The notes under the pieces were generated by a model, which saw only the letters and a program-made list of their open reading frames with translations, ran no database searches and was not told the origin of the DNA. Below, in pieces: positions 26,003 through 38,455 of a stretch of DNA of 64,000 nt. How positions within the stretch are numbered: the stretch's first letter is position 1; the number at the start of each line of letters is the position of its first letter. This stretch comes from Cardiocondyla obscurior (lineage: Eukaryota > Arthropoda > Insecta > Hymenoptera > Formicidae), in NCBI RefSeq assembly GCF_019399895.1, contig NC_091874.1:560501-624500 (forward strand), read 5' to 3'. Both the position numbers and the translations under genes were made by a program.

Positions 26003-29000
26003 GAATTAATAATCATTCTTCTCTCGCTACTGTACATTTTATTATACAATAGAGATATTTAACGTACGGCCAAACGGAAAACACAGCAAACTGCAAACAT
26101 CGAATTACGAAATAGAGATTGAGTGAAAAAGATTTGTATGGGCAATAGTAAAAAAAAGTGCTTGTATAAATGGAATCTTCAATTGTTTGAAGAGATACCA
26201 AGTTATACATATTGGTATGAGTTACTATTTCTTTTTTTTTTCGTACTATGAGGCCTTTTGTGAAGATAGATAGAGTGTGTAAGAATAAAATAGCACTCGA
26301 CATGCTTTTAAAATTTACAAATTTTTAATACGTACGCGCAATAATACGTGTATATAGATGTGTGGCGAATAAGGAATAAGCAAAAATTTCAGAATCACGC
26401 TTACTAAATTGCAATCTGACAAATCTGTCAACCCTACTATGTCGATAACTTTTTTATCGCACAATCATCCGTGTATCAAATTGCACAAACCTATAAATTT
26501 TTATTTTAATACAGAGCAATTCATGGGGAAACGTAGAACAAACCGTGATATTAATAGCTAAATACGAGGCGTAATGATAAGCTGAAATACCTCATATTTT
26601 TAAAACACAATTAAATTTTTTAAATGTGTGATTAAACGAATAAAAGTGAATATGATAAAAATTATATAATAGACACGCATATATATTTTTTATTTCTGCG
26701 TGCACGCGCTTGTATATATTTAAATATATTTGCCAATTACTTGTTAATCAATTTATTTTATATTTCGATAAAATCATCTACGAAAGATATCGTTCCTATG
26801 ATTATTTAAACTCTATTATCAAAATTTAAATTCTTTTAGGATTAACATTTGTAGAGTATAAATGTTTCAATACCTCTTTTACGCAAAGAGTTAAGCTCCC
26901 TGAACCTTATAAAATATTTACGTCAAGTTAATCAAAATCTATTTTCACATACAAATTATTAAGACTTCGATACACAGTGCGTATGTGCCTCTGTACACTG
27001 ATTACATTTCTTAGCTTGTAATATGTAATCAGAGAAGAAAGATCTTGAAGTGCTAAGAATAAGTCGTAGGTTCAGGGACCAAAAACGAGACTTATTGCTC
27101 TATCTTTTAATTGATTTTCTAAACGCTTCATCTAATTTAAGTAAAGTATACCAATGCAGTTCAATATACATACCGATGCGTCCTAATTATTTAATAATAG
27201 TTTTGATTATTTTATCAAACGTTTGTTCGCTTGACATCGAAGACAACTGCATCACTTCGAATACGTTTAACATTTTCCATGTAGCACTTTACCGTGGTCT
27301 ATATTCCTCACATCTAAATTAGTAATATCCTTTGATCGAAAGAATATCTGTAAGAAATTGAAGTTACTGTAATTACTGTACGCATTGTTATTGTTATTGT
27401 TATAAAAGCCAGAGTGTAAAACTGAAATGGACATCAGGTTAAAAATCAATCGAATTGGAAACTTCATTCTTTTTACAATATGTAAATTATTTAATATTGC
27501 AAATTATTTTATACTCTTGCTGTAAAACATTGTATCCAAAGAGATAAATTTATTTATATATATATATATATATATTTACACATAAAATAATCTTAAGTAT
27601 ATATAATATAGATTTTTGTTCGTTTCCTTTCTTTCATGTAAAATATTTTTACATGAGTTGATGTAAAATAATTTTATAAGAAATTCTATAATTACTTTTT
27701 TTTTATTGGCAAAGTAAATATGCAAACGAAAGATGGAAACGTTTATTTAGGTCATACAAAATGCTGCTAATCAATTGTTAAAAATTTTTAACAGGTAGAA
27801 ATAATACTATTTACAAAACGATAATAGGCAATTTGATAAAAATATATAGAATTAGTATACTTACATTCCAGAAATCGATTTGAAAGAAAGCATTCAAAGA
27901 TTTAATTATTTAATTAGCAACATTGCTGATAAACAGCCGACATATATATCACCTGTTGGATTTAAAATGATAGTGAAAGTATGACTCTAATTTCTATAAA
28001 CGATTTTTGCGTGCTTGCTTCAATTGTGACATAAACAGTATTAAGGAACCATTCAGATGTAACATAGATCTTATCATGTAAAGAGTACAGTGAAAACAAA
28101 AATGTACGTTTTAATTCTGTATATCTTACCACTCGTAAGCAATTTTAGAGAGATAAATATTTAGTTTGGTTTAGATTTCCGTAAAAGAATAAAAAATAGT
28201 TAAAGTGCGCCGAATGAGAACTAGATGTAATACAAGAAATTTGTACAATTATAAGTGATACAGTAACGCAGTAATATGTGGTGATTAAGATCAGATTTTG
28301 CATTCAATCTTACAAACTTAAATTTGCAGTGGCGAAACATAAATTATGAGAAGGAAAGAGAGATTAAAAATTCACGTGTATTCTAAATATTTTATATATG
28401 TCCGCGCAAAAAAGAATTTTTTATATGTGACTGTGCGCGATAATATATAGAAAATATATAAAAAAGAAATTGCCAAGAAGAATGAAGCTACTGCAGCTGC
28501 ATTGCTATTTTCATACGATTCTGACTGTGCTCCTTGATCATATAATGCGCTATAAGTGTTTTAACGATATATTATTTTAAAATGTTTTCACTTTAAATAT
28601 ATCCTGTCACGTCAAATATATTAATGAAATATCTTTGACGCAATATAGGAGATTTCGTTTACGCTTAATTTTTTTTATTAATCACGTAATTCGAGCCATT
28701 TTGCCTAAGTCTCAGCACAATTCCATAAGTACTAAGAGACATTATACGGAGCAATTGACGCATTTGCTACTGCGCTGAAAGTACAAAGAGAATAAAAGAC
28801 AAGCCATTGCTTTTAAGCCTGCATATATTATAACGTAATCGCGTCAACATTTGCATATGTTATCTATGTGCATATCTTTTTACGATAAGTACTGGATTAT
28901 AATGTAATCTTTTGTTTTTTAAATCAAATTATCAGTAAACATTTAAATATTTTTTGTCTTAATAAAAAAATTAACTTGCGTGACACCCCAACTAAAAAAA

Positions 29001-29937
29001 GTAATCTGACGAAACATATATAAAATCAAAATAAGCCACAATTTTATTGCCCTAACACTTTTTTATGAAAAGTATGATTGGTAACTATTACTTGAAGGCT
29101 ATAATTACAATGAAATAGAATAGTTGAGTAGTGTATTGCATAGGAAACAGATACAATGAGAGGCAGATATGGCAAATGTCATATCTGCCTTTCAACATAC
29201 ATGTTGAAGAATGAATTAAGAACTGTACATAAATAAACACGGAGTGTAGTAATTTTAATACCTCCACACTTAATATTTTCACAACTGGTGACTGTTAAAA
29301 TTTGAAAATTATATTAAAATTCTGAAAGAAATTTTCTATTATTTATATTACATAGCCAGTTTGTAAAACTTAATAAAAATAATATATACTATTATCAAAG
29401 TGCAGTTTTTATCCAAGATACAATTTTTATCAACTGTAAATTATCTCTTTTAAAAGAAAGAGAAGGCTTTTTAATTTACATGTTTAATATATCATGTCTT
29501 TTTAAACAGTCATTGAAATATAATTGTGGAAAAGCATTAAATTAAAAACGTTCCGTGTATATTTCTTTCTGTAAAATGACAGGATAAATTTTTCTAAGGT
29601 AATTATAAATTAGATATGATAACACAATAACTGTTCAAACAATCCATCAAAATGCCTTTGATATAGTCAAAATAATAAAAAAGGAAAATATTACCTGAGT
29701 TACCAGGGGAAATTGTATATGACATGTTAGCGTAATAAAAAATTTTATTCTAAATAGTTCTCTTACTTCCTACAGCAGGTCCATTTCGCCACTGACAAAG
29801 GAGATTATTCTTTTTTCGATATGTGAAATAGAAAAAAAAAACTGATAACTCCATGTTCACAACCTAAAAAAAGAATTATTTGATTAATCGTCGATTAAGT
29901 TGATTTGTGTAGAGTAACTTGACTGATCTAACATAAA
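26003..29937. other. AT-rich spacer and PEDS1 3' flank
   Basis: Four kilobases of AT-rich sequence without supportable exons. It has short (TA)n runs (27557-27576) and a small perfect hairpin at 29161-29190. The left part is probably the PEDS1 3' UTR. Confidence 0.5.
29161..29190. repeat. Short perfect hairpin
   Basis: Arms AGGCAGATATG and CATATCTGCCT are perfect 11-bp inverted repeats around an 8-nt loop. The stem is too short for a microRNA precursor. It may be the remnant of a small foldback element. Confidence 0.6.
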
Positions 29938-30051
29938 CCACGTTCCAAAACGTCTTTTTGCAAGGAAAATTTTACTTGATGTTCGTTTCGAAACCGTTTC
30001 GTAACGGACATCGAGTAAAATTTTCCTCGCAGAAGACGTTTCGTAACGTGG
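29938..30051. mobile_element. Hairpin MITE-like element, second family
   Basis: A 114-bp imperfect palindrome running from CCACGTT to AACGTGG. The arms share GGAAAATTTTACT and ACGTCTT with scattered mismatches, and the loop lies around GAAACCGTTTC. It shows no similarity by eye to the CAGAGAGC family. I could not define a target duplication. A MITE is the likeliest reading. Confidence 0.6.
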
Positions 30052-31050
30052 CTCTAACCAAAGTCATCGTGTTATTGAGCTAACGAAGGAATAAAATATA
30101 TATTTTTCTTTTACTTCTCCAGACAAGTTTCGATTACGGAGATTCCCGTGAAACGATGCAGCAAATCCTTTCATTTACCGTTTGAATGCAATCGGTCGGC
30201 TTACGTGTCTTGAGGACGGATGCAAAGAAATTTAAACGCGCTTGAAGTAACCATGCAGGGTCGCCAATGCCAAAATGGCTCGCCGTGGGGCATTCAGAAA
30301 TTGAACGACCAGCCAGTGAACTCTGCTGTTTGATTGGAGTGATTTCAGACCTAAAGAAATGTGCCAATCAGAGAAGCACTAGTAGAACTAACAGCCGGCA
30401 AAAAGTGCGCGCGCACTTGTGCCTGATTTTACGCGTCTGAGTAACGAGGCGTAGGAACAGCGCCGTCTGGGTTGGAGGCTACGGTTGCGACCGACATGGT
30501 TCTCTGTGCACTGTGAACCCCGGTGGATCCGCTCCTATCGATTGCGCGGTCGCGTACCTGCGACCGGAGACACCTTCCTGCCCGCCTTCGCCCGGCGGTC
30601 ACGCCGATCGGCGACTAAAAGAAGCCTCCCGAGAAAGTCAACGGCGACGAGTAAGTAGCACCCGGCGGTCGCGATTTCGAACCCCCCCTTGGCGCGTAAA
30701 CTCGTCCGCGTGCCGTTTATCCCCATCCGCCGACGCGTCCTCCTCCTCCGGTAGTACCAGTTCTATCTCGAGCTTTTCAAGGTTTTAGCAAGTTTAGCCG
30801 AGGTTTTACGGCGCTTTCTTGGTCGCCGCGCGACATCCGCGAGTCCCGATCTCGGACGCGCGAGACTCCGCGTCTAAAATCGACTCTCACCTGCCGCCAC
30901 CGCGTCTCGCCGCGTCTCACCGCGTCTCGCCGCCGAGAACGAAAAAACCCGCCATGGCTGCGTGTTGTCACCGAGTAGCGTGCAGGACGTCACGCTCGCT
31001 CTCTCGCTACGACGGGATCGCACGACGGAGATACCCGTTTCAATAAAGTC
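30052..31050 (+). promoter_or_regulatory. Rsf1 promoter and 5' UTR exon
   Basis: A GC-rich region with a CCAAT box at 30364-30368 and an inverted one near 30332. A strong donor (ACGA|GTAAGT) ends a likely non-coding exon at 30650. It joins the acceptor at 31419, seven bases before the Rsf1 start codon. The first half of the intron (to about 31050) is also GC-rich. Confidence 0.6.
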
Positions 31051-31426
31051 CCGAGGGTGCACGGCTTTTGTCAGAGATGCCACAATGCATTTGTATTGTC
31101 ATCGAAACAAAGAACGACTTGTCACGGCTCACAAAGCGCGCATCCTACTAGCGCAATTATGTATTCTCGATTATTTCTATCCGGTCTTGCTTATATCCAC
31201 GCTTCACTCGTTACTCCGCTTTGACGCAAAACCAATATTTTGCCTCTGTGGAGCTTCGAATAATGCTGCAAATAGAAGAATAAATTTTTACAGGCGCGAT
31301 AACGATGAGTCTGAAGCATTTATTGGCTGAATAATTTCAAGAATTATATTTAGAAATTTTCCAGCCTTATTTGTTGAGAATGAAATAGTACAGGGTAACT
31401 AATTATTTTGTGTTTTTAGGAGCAAG

Positions 31427-32017
31427 ATGACCCCAGAAGGCTACACGCGCGTTTACGTGGGTGGATTGAACGAGAGCATCAAGAAGGAGGATCTGCAGAT
31501 GGAGTTTGAAAAGTATGGGAAGCTGAATAAGGTGTGGGTAGCGTTTAATCCACCTGGTTTTGCCTTCATCGAATTCTTCAACTTGAACGAAGCCGAAATG
31601 GCATGCTGCAACATGAACGGCATGGAGATAATGGGTGCGAAATTAAGAGTGGAAATATCGCGGGGTAGGAATCGCGGCGGCGGCAGGGGTGGTGGCGCAG
31701 GTGGTTTCAGAGGAAATCGCGGGGTTGGCGATAGGGACTTCGGCTCTCGCGGAGGCAATATGGGTTACAGAGGCAGTACTTATGGAGATTACGGAGGCAG
31801 CTATTATACAGGCAGGGGTGGTGGAAGTAGGGGCAGAGGTCGTTATGGAGAAGACTATATGTTCAATCGCAGCAGTGGGTATGTTACGCGAGATGGATAT
31901 GCGCAGGATGCCTACGGTGGTAGTAGCGGGGACACCGGCGCCGACTACTACACCGGGAAGGATACGAGCACAGCGAGGTATCGAAGCCGCTCTCCCGCCG
32001 GCCGTGGCAGGTATTGA
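31427..32017 (+). CDS. Rsf1: RRM splicing repressor Rsf1-like
   Basis: A single-exon 196-residue protein with one N-terminal RNA recognition motif and a glycine/arginine/tyrosine-rich tail. RNP2 is RVYVGGL (about residues 8-14) and RNP1 is reduced to PGFAFIEF (about 43-50), preceded by KVWVAFN. This compact RRM and the C-terminal RSRSPAGRGRY agree with Drosophila Rsf1, which binds and antagonises SR proteins in the nucleus. The tail (about 85-196) has RGG and YGG repeats rather than a long RS domain. The ATG follows an acceptor (TTTTTAG|GAGCAAG), so the 5' UTR is spliced. A relative among SRSF/RBP1-type proteins is possible, but the length and both termini favour Rsf1. Confidence 0.88.
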   Translation: MTPEGYTRVYVGGLNESIKKEDLQMEFEKYGKLNKVWVAFNPPGFAFIEFFNLNEAEMACCNMNGMEIMGAKLRVEISRGRNRGGGRGGGAGGFRGNRGVGDRDFGSRGGNMGYRGSTYGDYGGSYYTGRGGGSRGRGRYGEDYMFNRSSGYVTRDGYAQDAYGGSSGDTGADYYTGKDTSTARYRSRSPAGRGRY

Positions 32018-33800
32018 CGATACCTATCTAAATTTAATATTAAACTCGCGACAAGTTCATTAGCAAGCTTCTCAGTTGAAATGTACCAATTTGTGGAAAC
32101 TAGGAACGTGATGAGTTGCGAGGAACTCAATTTGATTAGATTTTGATTAATTTATCAAAGACATTTCGTCGCTTCTGATTTTACGATCTTCGTATTCGGA
32201 TAAATGTGACGGTCAAACGCAACGTAAATATATATTTCAGTTTTACATTTAAAAACTCGTATCGTTTATCAAGACTTTTCAGGAAAGGAAATGAAAATTT
32301 TTAACGACGATATTTGTACGACGAGAGATTCTAAAACAAAATTAATGTTGAATAAAAAAGAATGAATAATTTAGTCGCGATACATGTGAAAGATATATTA
32401 ATGTGTTGAGAAAAGGCGAAACTTTAATAATTAATTTACAGTAAAGATTAGTAATGTAATGTCACCTTTTATATACGGTTTACACACGAATACAACGGTG
32501 CTTTCGACTTATTAAAAACTACGAAAGAGTTGTACAAAAAGAAATTTTATATAAAAACATTTTTATGTGCATGAGGATTCGTTACTATCACTTAATATGG
32601 CAGATTCATTTAATTGCATGCACAAAAATATCAAGCTGTCGACTCTCAGTCAATGGGAGTCAAAAGGGGCGAAGTAATGTGACAACCTGTTTTGCACTTC
32701 CATGTTCACAGTCATCGTCATCTACGTGAATGCACATAAAAGAACTACGCTGCGTCTTGCCAATCTGAACTGCGGGCCGATCAGCCACCCGCCTCGACGA
32801 CTTCATTTCTGTCCAATCTACACAGCGACCTGTATATAGACGAGAACCATTGCAGTTTGCGCTGTGCAATGTTTTCTGTGCATTGTATCACTTACATACA
32901 ATCCGTGGTCGCTGCCGGAGAACATTTTCTATAATTAAAAGACTCGAAAGTTCCCTTAAAAGCATTCTCACGCGAAACGTGAAATACACGAACCACAGAG
33001 TTCGAACGATTAATATTTGAAAAAGTAATTAATTAGAGCTGTAATCTATATAGACACTATAACAGTATCTACAATCATTATTTTATTTTGGAAACATATT
33101 GTGGGTTTTAGATCTCTCCTTTCTTTACACACGTTTTAGATACGTAGGACTTTTCTGGTCCTTGATTTACGATTATACCGGATTTCAAAATTTGTTTGCA
33201 TACATGTAATCCCAAATTAAGATAATAGCATCTCGTAATTTTCTTTATTTACTCGGCTTAGCTATTATTGTTTAGTTATTATTCTAGCTTTTTAATAAGT
33301 TGCAAGAATGCAGTACGACGGTTCATAATCTTGTGAATATCATTTTCACATATTTAGATAGAAACGTGTGCTCGCTTAACGTTCTATGAATAGTAACGTA
33401 ACGGTTTTATATGGAATCAGAAAGGAGACAAATAAATCGCGCGCAACACTAACCAAATGCAAACTGCTGCTCGCATATAACAATTAATTTATTGTGCATG
33501 CGAAGAAAGACGAGGTAATACAAGCACCTCGAAAATTTCGACGCACAACGAGATCAAAATCTTGCGAAACTGTAGCGTTCGCAACCACATGATATATCTT
33601 CCACTCTTCGGTTTTGTGATATACGTGCGGAAACAGTGCTGCATTTGGAAAGAGTCCGAGCATTCATTTTTGTCACTTCGGATGCTCGTAAATAAGAAAG
33701 TGATAAAAATAGTGGTAATGATGTATATTATCTCCACTGTAAAAGATGGAATTGGAAATTGAGATATTAAACGATTTGCGCTCACTACTGACCGCCACCC

Positions 33801-33830
33801 TCTGCCTGCCTGCCCGCCTGCTTGCCTGCT
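33801..33830. repeat. Imperfect (TGCC)n microsatellite
   Basis: About seven copies of TGCC with single-base variants (CGCC, TGCT). Confidence 0.8.
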
Positions 33831-34218
33831 TAATTGATTATTTTTCACAGTTTACTATAACTAGACGTAATTCGACATTTCTTTCTATCACTTTGCGACA
33901 AAATTTTTAGCAAACGCAATTATTTATTTTATTATTCGAAATTTTCTACGATATTCGTCAAGTTTTTTTACGTGTGTTATTTTATATGTATAATATTGGG
34001 TTTTTGCGGCATTCTTTATGCACTTTAATATTTTAATTCTATTCTCGACAAAAAACTTCTCGCTTTAATCTCGATACAAAATTTGTGACAAGTTGGCCAT
34101 AAATTGAAAGCATTTACGTAAGTATTTTAACGAAAAATAAATTAATTATATTAAATATAAATATAATTTAATCATTACTTAACTTTTAAAAGTTTAAAGA
34201 TTTAAAGTTCGTATCGTA

Positions 34219-34251
34219 GTTTTTATCAATATAAATTATATTGATAAAAAC
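34219..34251. repeat. 33-bp palindrome
   Basis: Perfect 15-bp arms (GTTTTTATCAATATA and its complement) around a 3-nt centre in AT-rich spacer. Confidence 0.85.
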
Positions 34252-34717
34252 CATATATATTAAATTTAATTTAATTAAATTACAATTGTTTTAGCAGAAT
34301 TATTAGTTTTTAATTTTCAATGTTAAGTATTCCAGGGTATATTTCTTCAATTAATTTTTATGCTTTAACTTTAAGTGTCAAATTTTAATCAATATCAAAC
34401 TTTAATATTCGGCTTACTATTTTTTTTTTAATTAAGTAATGGTATATTTCTATTGCTTTTATACCTACAGTTACTATATGCATAGTATATGTATATCGCA
34501 GCAAACACAAAAGTATAATATACTTTTTATTTTAATACTTTTTATTTCTTCATATAAAAGCATATAAAATTATCAGATTATTTTCTCTTTAGAAATTATC
34601 TTGGGTTATCTTGCACATTTAATATTAATATGAAATATTACGTATGATATAAACTTAATTATTAGTTAATTTTTGTGTGTGCGTGCGTACACGCGCGATT
34701 GTGCGGAATTTTTTATT

Positions 34718-37700
34718 TTACACTTTTATGGAAGCTAAAAGATTAGATCTTCTGTCCGTATTTTGGAATATTGCCCGAATCAATTGTTTCACTTGTGAAG
34801 GAGTGAACTCCTGTGCTAATGGCCCTTTTCCATTTCCCCATCTAACTTCAATTTCTTTCAGCGATGCACCAAGTAACTTGATCAATTCCAAAAATTTCCC
34901 CCATTTACGAACGTGTTGCTGAATTTGTTGATCCTGTAAAGTGAACGTTAATTATTATGCATTTTATTAAACGAAATAATGTTTTTATGGCTTAATTTTT
35001 ACAGGAACCAGTTGGAATTCTACTATCTCGCACAACTCCATAGCATTAAATGTATGATATTATATACAATAAAAGTTGTTTACATTACATTAAGTTTCTT
35101 GTAAATATATATATATATATTTTTTTTTTTCTATCATGCCTTTTATATTGTATACTTACAGGAAATATTTGCGGCGTTCGTTTCACTACCATATTAAATA
35201 GAGTCACTAATTCTGTTGCGACATCAATTGGAATATCTTCGGCAGATATAACTTTTGTCACCAAATCGTCAATCATTGAATTTGTTATGCATCCTAAAAT
35301 AATAAAAATTAAAAATATATAAAAATAAGACAAAGTAAAGAAAAATTAAAAAGAAAAAAACTAACCGACAGCTTTACAGTAAATATTGACTGGCAAAACA
35401 TCCAACCAAACAGTCTTCAATAATTCCAACTGTCTGATGCATTGTCTCAATGCACGTTCGGTGCTAGAGTCTAACTGAGACGCTTGACTTAACACGGAGA
35501 AACCTAATTATAAGTATCAAACATTTTAGCTAAATTTATTTCAATGTATCTTCGCAGTTAATATATAAATAAATTCTAAACCTGAGTCTTTAATGATGTC
35601 GAAAATTATATTTCCTTGATATTTCATATGATCTAGAAAACATTTCGATCCAGCGTCTCGGAGTATCACAACTTGATCCGCAAACGTCAAATTTAATTTT
35701 TGTACAACTTTCGAAAATTTATCTCTATATTCATGTGCCAATGTAAGCAAATGATGAGCGAGATACATACAATTATTGTGAAACAAAGCTAAAAATAATA
35801 ATTAGAATGATTATGCAATATTCCTTTTATTTGTTCTAAAATTAATTCATTTTAGTTATATGTAATCCTTACCAACTTGCTGCGGTATTGTTTCCAAAAA
35901 CTTTTTATGATGTTCGGGTACTAAACCAGCATACATTTCGAAAACGTTTCTGCATGTATAAAATAATCTAATGGCGCAAGCATCCGAACTATCACATGCC
36001 TCGTCCAATATTGTTCTTGCCAATTCTAATGTTTCTTGTGCATTTTTACTAAAAAGCAATTGTTAACATCTAGTATCATAGAATTATAAAATTTGTACAT
36101 ATTAAATTATTATTGAACGAATGATTTACCTTATTTGACATTTAGGTAGATAAAATGACATATCGCTTAATTTCTTTTCGATGGATAATTCACAATCATT
36201 CTCGAATACTTTATTTATAAGTTTAGGCGGAACCTGCAACGAAATAAAACAATAAAAAATTTTAAACTATTATCGCTCTACGTATCTATTATTTTAATAC
36301 ACTATATACAATTTAACAAATGCTTGTCGCGATCGTAGCTCGACTACAAGAAAGCGATTTATTTGATCCTTTTAAAGGACAAGAAAAAAAAATTACAATC
36401 AAAATTTAGATGCTTACCTGTGGCTCATATCGAACTGAATCGTGCAAGTCTTTCCTCATTATATTTCTAGCTTTGGCTAATAAATCCTGACATATTCGAT
36501 TAATAAAGAGCTTGTCAATATTGTTTGTGTAGTTTGATAAGATCAGCTGGTCTTCGGAAAGAAATCCTGAAAATTTTCATCATGTAATATTGCATATTAT
36601 AAAATCAATATTTTTATATCGTAAATTATTAGACGTATGTACCAATTTCTATCAAGTAGTTTTGAAATTCGTTAATTATCTCGACTACAGGCTCAAAGTT
36701 CTTCAGGTTCGCATTAGAAGTTGGAATGGTGTGAGAGATGCAATCTGTTATCAAAGGATGCAATAATTGTTCCAGTAAATATGGCTGCAACTTTCTCAGG
36801 AAGGTTTCATTATCTATGATTATCGAATTTAAATGTTGATGGAGATATTTAAAAAGTAACTTTAAATTGTACAGCACACTTTTGTAAGATGGCATTTTTT
36901 TCTTTTCTAATATTTCGACGACAAACACTTTTTCCTTGACAACATATACCGAGCAGTGATCATAAATTATGGGTTTAATTATATAATCCATTAACTTTGT
37001 GGAAAATATTTCTAATTCATTTTCAAAATAATCCATGATATATAATCCCTGCATTAATTCTTGTATGTCGTCGTGTTCGGTTTTCATTGCGATAGAGTTA
37101 GTGGTCTTTTCTTCCTTCTCATCATTGTTCCAGCAAATTTGATCATGCAAGAGATCAGAGGCTTCTCTCACACACGAACGTGAAAGATTGCAATATTCGT
37201 CTTTGATCGCTGTATATACTTCGAGATGTTGTAGCAGACTATGAGGATTATTCAACAAAGAGTGCATTTCCTGCAAAGTTTTAGCTGTATTGACATACTG
37301 CTTTTCCTCTTGCGTTTTTTTAATGGATTTTATACACTTGTGTAGGCTTATCAGTTGATTGGATAGTTGCAGGCTGATATTGGATTCTTTTAATTCATGG
37401 GAAAGTGTTTTCAACTCTTTTATCGATCCAGACAATTCTATTTTAATCTATGTAATAAACATAAATAATATTACCGAATGTATTTTTTTATATTTGGTAT
37501 GATAAATGTTAACATGAACATACTTGATGATTTATTCTGCTCTGCAAAATATTTATCTCTTCCAACAGCTGTTCTGTCTTCTTAACCAAATGTATGTCTC
37601 TTGTTAATTTTGCATTAAATTCAACATAGTTGTCATCCATAAAGTCCTTAACTTGATATTCTAACTTTGTAATTTCTTTTTGCACTTCAGCAATATTTTT

Positions 37701-37981
37701 ATACAGATTTTCTTTTTCTAGTTTGCCTGTGTGGTAAAAAATATTATTAATTCTTTGTTGTAAAGTTTACTTAAAGTATCGGTTTATTATAAATTTTCTA
37801 TGTCATTAATCTTAACATTCATTACTTATAAAGACTGACTTTTAAATATTAAAAAATAATTCGTGTTAAACAAATTCAGAAGAACATAAAACTAATATAT
37901 TTCGTACCAAAAGCGATTCAAACGTGACAGTTTGTAAATATTACCTGCTGTGGCCAGGATATCCGCTACGAACGAAGTCAT
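34718..37981 (-). CDS. Zw10: Centromere/kinetochore protein ZW10
   Basis: Subunit of the RZZ complex, which recruits dynein and Mad1-Mad2 to kinetochores, and of the NRZ tether for Golgi-to-ER vesicles. Minus-strand exons are 37981-37945, 37726-37524, 37447-36643, 36566-36418, 36233-36130, 36048-35873, 35788-35582, 35503-35366, 35293-35160, 35035-35003 and 34933-34718, giving 733 residues against about 720-780 in other animals. The N-terminal third is coiled-coil. The conserved C-terminal half shows AGLVPEHHKKFLETIPQQ, FHNNCMYLAHHLLTL, VWLDVLPVNIYCKAV and EVRWGNGKGPL, ending QLIRALFQNTDRRSNLLASI. The 33-nt exon has a weak acceptor but restores the spacing seen in the human protein before the HVRKW segment. 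It is divergent from PGAP2. Confidence 0.95.
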
Positions 37982-38207
37982 TTTCGACGAGAAGCTCGAT
38001 GGTTCTGATGCAGAATGAATGAGATTGAAAGTCAGGTATCTCTTTTTTCGATCGCTGAAGCGTTTGAGATACTACTCCGTGTTAGCGATCGTAATTTCTA
38101 CTCGTCTTACGAGGTTAAACGGTTATACTCCGTTCTGACACTCCGTTATACTGACCCTTTAATGATTCGATCGATCGGTGACTGAGCGAACTTAACCTAT
38201 AATCAAC
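37982..38207. promoter_or_regulatory. Bidirectional promoter of ZW10 and PGAP2
   Basis: Only about 230 bases separate the ZW10 start codon from the first plus-strand ATG, so both genes must share this region. It has repeated ACTCCGTTATACT-like segments (about 38128-38155) and GATCGATCG, but no clear TATA box. Confidence 0.6.
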
Positions 38208-38387
38208 ATGTCGGATCGGTCGGTGGACCGGTCCCGCGGGCGACGCGAGCTCGCGTCGGGCGTCGACCGTTTTTCGCAGTTAAGAGACGAGTTACATCAG
38301 GTGTACGACTACGACGTCGTCGATTCCGTAAGAATTCTGGAGCGGTATGAAAGATCGCGTGCTCCGATGGCCGAGATTTGCAATTGA
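38208..38387 (+). other. 59-codon upstream ORF before PGAP2
   Basis: An ATG-initiated frame ending in TGA 68 bases before the PGAP2 start codon. The peptide begins MSDRSVDRSRGRRELASG and continues with a charged, helix-like stretch (FSQLRDELHQVYDYDVVD, then VRILERYERSR). I do not recognise it. It could be a regulatory upstream ORF, an independent small protein on a dicistronic transcript, or chance. Confidence 0.4.
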
Positions 38388-38455
38388 TGTATTAATCTTA
38401 TTGTCACGCACGCTGTGACGTAAACGAAGATACGACGGCCGGGAATCAGCTAGCC

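Larger units (their letters stand above)
32018..34717. other. Rsf1 3' UTR and spacer before ZW10
   Basis: AT-rich, with a TGCC-type microsatellite (33801-33830) and a palindrome (34219-34251). No further gene is supportable. The left part is probably the 3' UTR of Rsf1. Confidence 0.5.

Noticed and set aside
29161..29190. Hairpin as a microRNA precursor
   Set aside because: Stem of 11 bp is far too short for Drosha/Dicer processing.
31689..32063. 124-codon frame within Rsf1
   Set aside because: Shifted-frame reading of the glycine-rich tail of Rsf1.
33801..33830. Regular short repeats as a CRISPR-like array
   Set aside because: Four-base microsatellite without spacers in a eukaryotic genome.
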